This document shows, one piece after another, positions 62,297-64,000 of a stretch of DNA of 64,000 nt. Position 1 is the first letter of the stretch. Each line of letters starts with the position of its first letter. Position numbers and translations under genes: made by a program. Below the pieces are notes generated by a model, which worked only from the letters and a program-made list of their open reading frames with translations, was not told the DNA's origin and ran no database searches. The stretch is from Polyangiaceae bacterium (GTDB lineage Bacteria > Myxococcota_A > Polyangia > Polyangiales > Polyangiaceae): positions 124,001 through 188,000 of the forward strand of contig JADJYE010000014.1 of NCBI GenBank assembly GCA_016719945.1, written 5' to 3'.

Positions 62297-62575
62297 TCAG
62301 GCCTTCGCGGGGGCGGGGGCGGCTTCGGCGGCGGACGCCCCGAGCAGCTTCGCGTTCTTGAGGAGGGCGGCGACCGTCGCGGAGGGCTGAGCGCCCAGCT
62401 TCAACCAGTGCTGCACCCGCGCGCCTTCGACCCGAAGCTCCGAGCGGCGCGGATCGAACGTGCCGAGACGCTCGATGAAGCGCCCGCCGCGGGGGCTGCG
62501 CTGATCGGCGACGACGATTCGGTAGAACGGGGTCTTGTTGGTGCCCATGCGGGCCAGGCGGATGTGGACGGCCAT
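62297..62575 (-). CDS. rpsP: 30S ribosomal protein S16
   Basis: A 92-residue protein. MAVHIRLARMGTNKTPFYRI and VVADQRSPRGGRFIERLGTF are the S16 signature, and VQHWLKLGAQPSATVAALLK continues it. A short Ala-rich tail ends it. ATG 62575 is the standard start. A strong hairpin lies 26 bases upstream, and khpA follows. Core ribosomal gene. Confidence 0.97.
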   Translation of the reverse strand: MAVHIRLARMGTNKTPFYRIVVADQRSPRGGRFIERLGTFDPRRSELRVEGARVQHWLKLGAQPSATVAALLKNAKLLGASAAEAAPAPAKA

Positions 62576-62601
62576 GTTCTTTTCGAGACCTACAAAAAGG
62601 A

Positions 62602-62634
62602 GTTGCGCCCCAGCTACCAGAGCGGGGGCGCAAC
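62602..62634 (-). terminator. hairpin with T-tract in the rpsP leader
   Basis: On the - strand GTTGCGCCCC and GGGGCGCAAC pair perfectly around a 13-base loop and are followed by CTCCTTTTTG, 26 bases before the rpsP ATG. It looks like an intrinsic terminator. It may end the upstream small gene's transcript or work as a leader attenuator controlling rpsP. The remaining part of the 62576-62809 gap holds four GGTGA repeats and no gene. Confidence 0.55.
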
Positions 62635-62809
62635 CTATGGCATTTTGCGGCGTCTCGTCAACCCAACTTCGTGGCGAGAGGAGGCGAGCTCGGAGGAGCC
62701 TGCCAAACCGGATCGGGTTGGCGCGCGCTATGCGCGAGCGCCTGGGGGAGCAGCTCGCGCGCCCCAGGTGCGGTGACTCAGGGTGTCGTGGTGACACGGC
62801 TCGCGGTGA

Positions 62810-62989
62810 CTAGGTGATCTCTAGAATGAGCACGCCGCGATCCGGGTTGGGCTCTTCGTCCTCGGGACGAGCGGCCTTCGGAGCACGTCGAGGCTCCAGC
62901 GGGAGCTCGAGACGCGGCTGTTGCTCCTGTTGAGCACGCTCACGCTCTTCCCGCTGTCGAATCTGCTCGATGATGAACGGAGGAAGCAC
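62810..62989 (-). CDS. 59-residue Arg/Glu/Pro-rich protein
   Basis: A short gene from GTG 62989, with a strong Shine-Dalgarno GGAGG four bases upstream. It reads LPPFIIEQIRQREERERAQQ, then a Pro/Arg/Glu stretch, and ends GVLILEIT. A candidate promoter (TGGACT, 17 bases, TACGTT) lies upstream. The clear ribosome site is the main support. No family recognised; the first helix may bind a partner. Confidence 0.6.
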   Translation of the reverse strand: MLPPFIIEQIRQREERERAQQEQQPRLELPLEPRRAPKAARPEDEEPNPDRGVLILEIT

Positions 62990-63122
62990 GGTACCTCCAC
63001 GTGGAACGCCGACTGCCGACAGAACAGAACGTAGCAACGGCTCCAGAGCAAGTCCAGCTCACCCATGGTCTTGGTCGGCCGGGACGACCTCCCCCGACGA
63101 GACCGTGTATGCTGCCTCGCCC

Positions 63123-64000
63123 GTGACCGACCGACGAACGCGGCGCGCGTTCTGCCTCGATCTCTACGACGCCTCGCGTCGCGCCGCGGCGCTGGCCGGC
63201 GTCGGGGCGGCGGCGGCGGTCGCGCTCGCGCCTCGTCGCGCCGAGGCCGCGGCCTTCGACATCTCCGACTCGGACTGGGAAGGCCTGTCCGAGCTCTACC
63301 AGATCGCCAAGACCGAGCTCGGACCCGACCGCGTGAAGCCCGTCGCCGCGCTCGACTGGAGCGACGTCCGCCCGGACGACGGGATCGTCTTCATCCACCC
63401 CACGGAGCCGATCGACTCGACCGAGGCGAGCGAGTTCATGAAGCAGGGTGGCCGGCTCGCGGTGATCGACGACTTCGGCCGTGGCGACGAGCTCTTGAAG
63501 CGCTTCAAGATCGAGCGCGTGCGGCTGCCGGGCCGCCCGGTGGCCGCGCTGCGACAGAACCCCGAGCTGCCCATCGCCGAGCCCTGGCTCGAGATCTCTC
63601 GCGGACAGATCGGCGCGCCCCACCCGGTCGTCGCGAACGTGAAGAGGCTCGTGCTCAACCACCCGATGGCGCTGCTCCACCCGGACCTGTCGCCGGTCAT
63701 GAAGGTGCGGCTCGCCGGGTCGGAGGGTGACGCCATCGTCGCGGTCGCGGGTCAGGTCGAGAAGGGGCGGCTGTTCGCAATGAGCGATCCGTCCGCGCTC
63801 ATCAACTCCATGCTGCGGTACCCGGGCAACCGAGCGTTCGCGGTGGGCCTCGTGAAGTACCTCGCGAACGACGCCGACCGCGAGGGCGGGCGGCTCTACA
63901 TCATCACCAACGCCTACAAACAGGAGGGCTCGGTGGGGGGCGACCGCACGCTGCTCCAGCAGCTGGAGTCGGGCTTGCGCTCGCTCACCGACAGCCTCGC
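63123..64000 (+). CDS. DUF4350-domain protein, cut by the window edge
   Basis: About 292 codons are seen from GTG 63123. A basic start with an RR pair (DRRTRRAFCLDLYDASRRAA) and an Ala-rich hydrophobic run ending EAAAFD suggest an exported protein; the RR is not a clean Tat motif. DDGIVFIHPTEPIDSTEASE and FMKQGGRLAVIDDFGRGDEL match DUF4350, often found near MoxR-ATPase/DUF58 clusters. The 3' end lies outside, so neither the full domain nor the operon can be judged. Confidence 0.75.
   Translation, partial: MTDRRTRRAFCLDLYDASRRAAALAGVGAAAAVALAPRRAEAAAFDISDSDWEGLSELYQIAKTELGPDRVKPVAALDWSDVRPDDGIVFIHPTEPIDSTEASEFMKQGGRLAVIDDFGRGDELLKRFKIERVRLPGRPVAALRQNPELPIAEPWLEISRGQIGAPHPVVANVKRLVLNHPMALLHPDLSPVMKVRLAGSEGDAIVAVAGQVEKGRLFAMSDPSALINSMLRYPGNRAFAVGLVKYLANDADREGGRLYIITNAYKQEGSVGGDRTLLQQLESGLRSLTDSL

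Noticed and set aside
62576..62797. An N-terminally longer S16
   Set aside because: The upstream frame crosses the hairpin and has no S16 similarity. S16 starts at MAVHIRLARMG.
1..64000. Long open frames on the opposite strand of most genes
   Set aside because: In DNA this GC-rich, antisense and shifted frames stay open by chance. They show Arg/Ala-rich sequence without family motifs.
1..64000. CRISPR array, tRNA genes or prophage remnants
   Set aside because: No regularly spaced short repeats, cloverleaf-like segments with CCA-type ends, integrases or phage structural genes were seen.

Overview
The window is about 70% GC or more by eye. It is densely packed and full of short lipoproteins with Gly/Ser-rich linkers, Cys-rich repeats and Ser/Thr-kinase signalling genes. 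GTG starts and 4-base start/stop overlaps are very common. That style, with no plasmid or phage hallmarks, points to a chromosomal segment of a myxobacterium (Myxococcota, probably Polyangiales or Sorangium-like). I infer this from style and gene content, not from a marker gene. No tRNA, rRNA or CRISPR array was seen, and no gene-free stretch exceeds 300 bases.

Region by region. 1-3608 (-): the 5' part of a large alpha-2-macroglobulin lipoprotein gene with a frame break near 1775. 3821-8320 (+): an overlapping set for heptose/surface glycan work (lipoprotein, gmhA, gmhB, a methyltransferase-glycosyltransferase fusion), then an orphan TRAP substrate-binding protein. 8361-12966: a metzincin lipoprotein, a universal stress protein beside a four-CBS protein, and a purple-acid-phosphatase-like lipoprotein. 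13071-17395 (+): a three-gene MacAB-like ABC exporter. 17429-19223 (+): an RHH/zinc-ribbon protein with a palindrome over its start, a lipase-like hydrolase and a helical protein. 19174-22876 (-): a beta-propeller-like lipoprotein and two FadL-type porins. 22958-25753 (+): rlmN-like gene, tatA/B and tatC.

25975-33840 looks accessory. On the + strand four overlapping genes encode an epimerase, a fused GT4 glycosyltransferase-radical SAM/SPASM protein, a WG-repeat protein and a histidine phosphatase. On the - strand four overlapping genes encode a 59-residue protein, a DUF1016 nuclease, an HNH nuclease and a PD-(D/E)xK-like protein. Several members of the second operon carry small indels. These two operons are the best candidates for undescribed systems.

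34076-37980 (-) returns to core genes: proA, rsfS, a C-terminally altered rlmH, a small ORF and a Cys-cluster protein. 38106-47744 holds small lipoproteins, guaA, a PEGA lipoprotein, a hairpin-rich repeat element, a Ser/Thr kinase, a roadblock-like protein and proS. 47782-54125 holds an N-formylglutamate amidohydrolase, a phytoene-dehydrogenase-like oxidoreductase, transketolase and an AraC regulator. 54205-60269 holds surface lipoproteins, a glutamine amidotransferase and murJ. 60358-64000 holds an L,D-transpeptidase-like protein lacking its catalytic residues, khpA, rpsP with a hairpin leader, a 59-residue protein and a DUF4350-like protein cut by the right edge.
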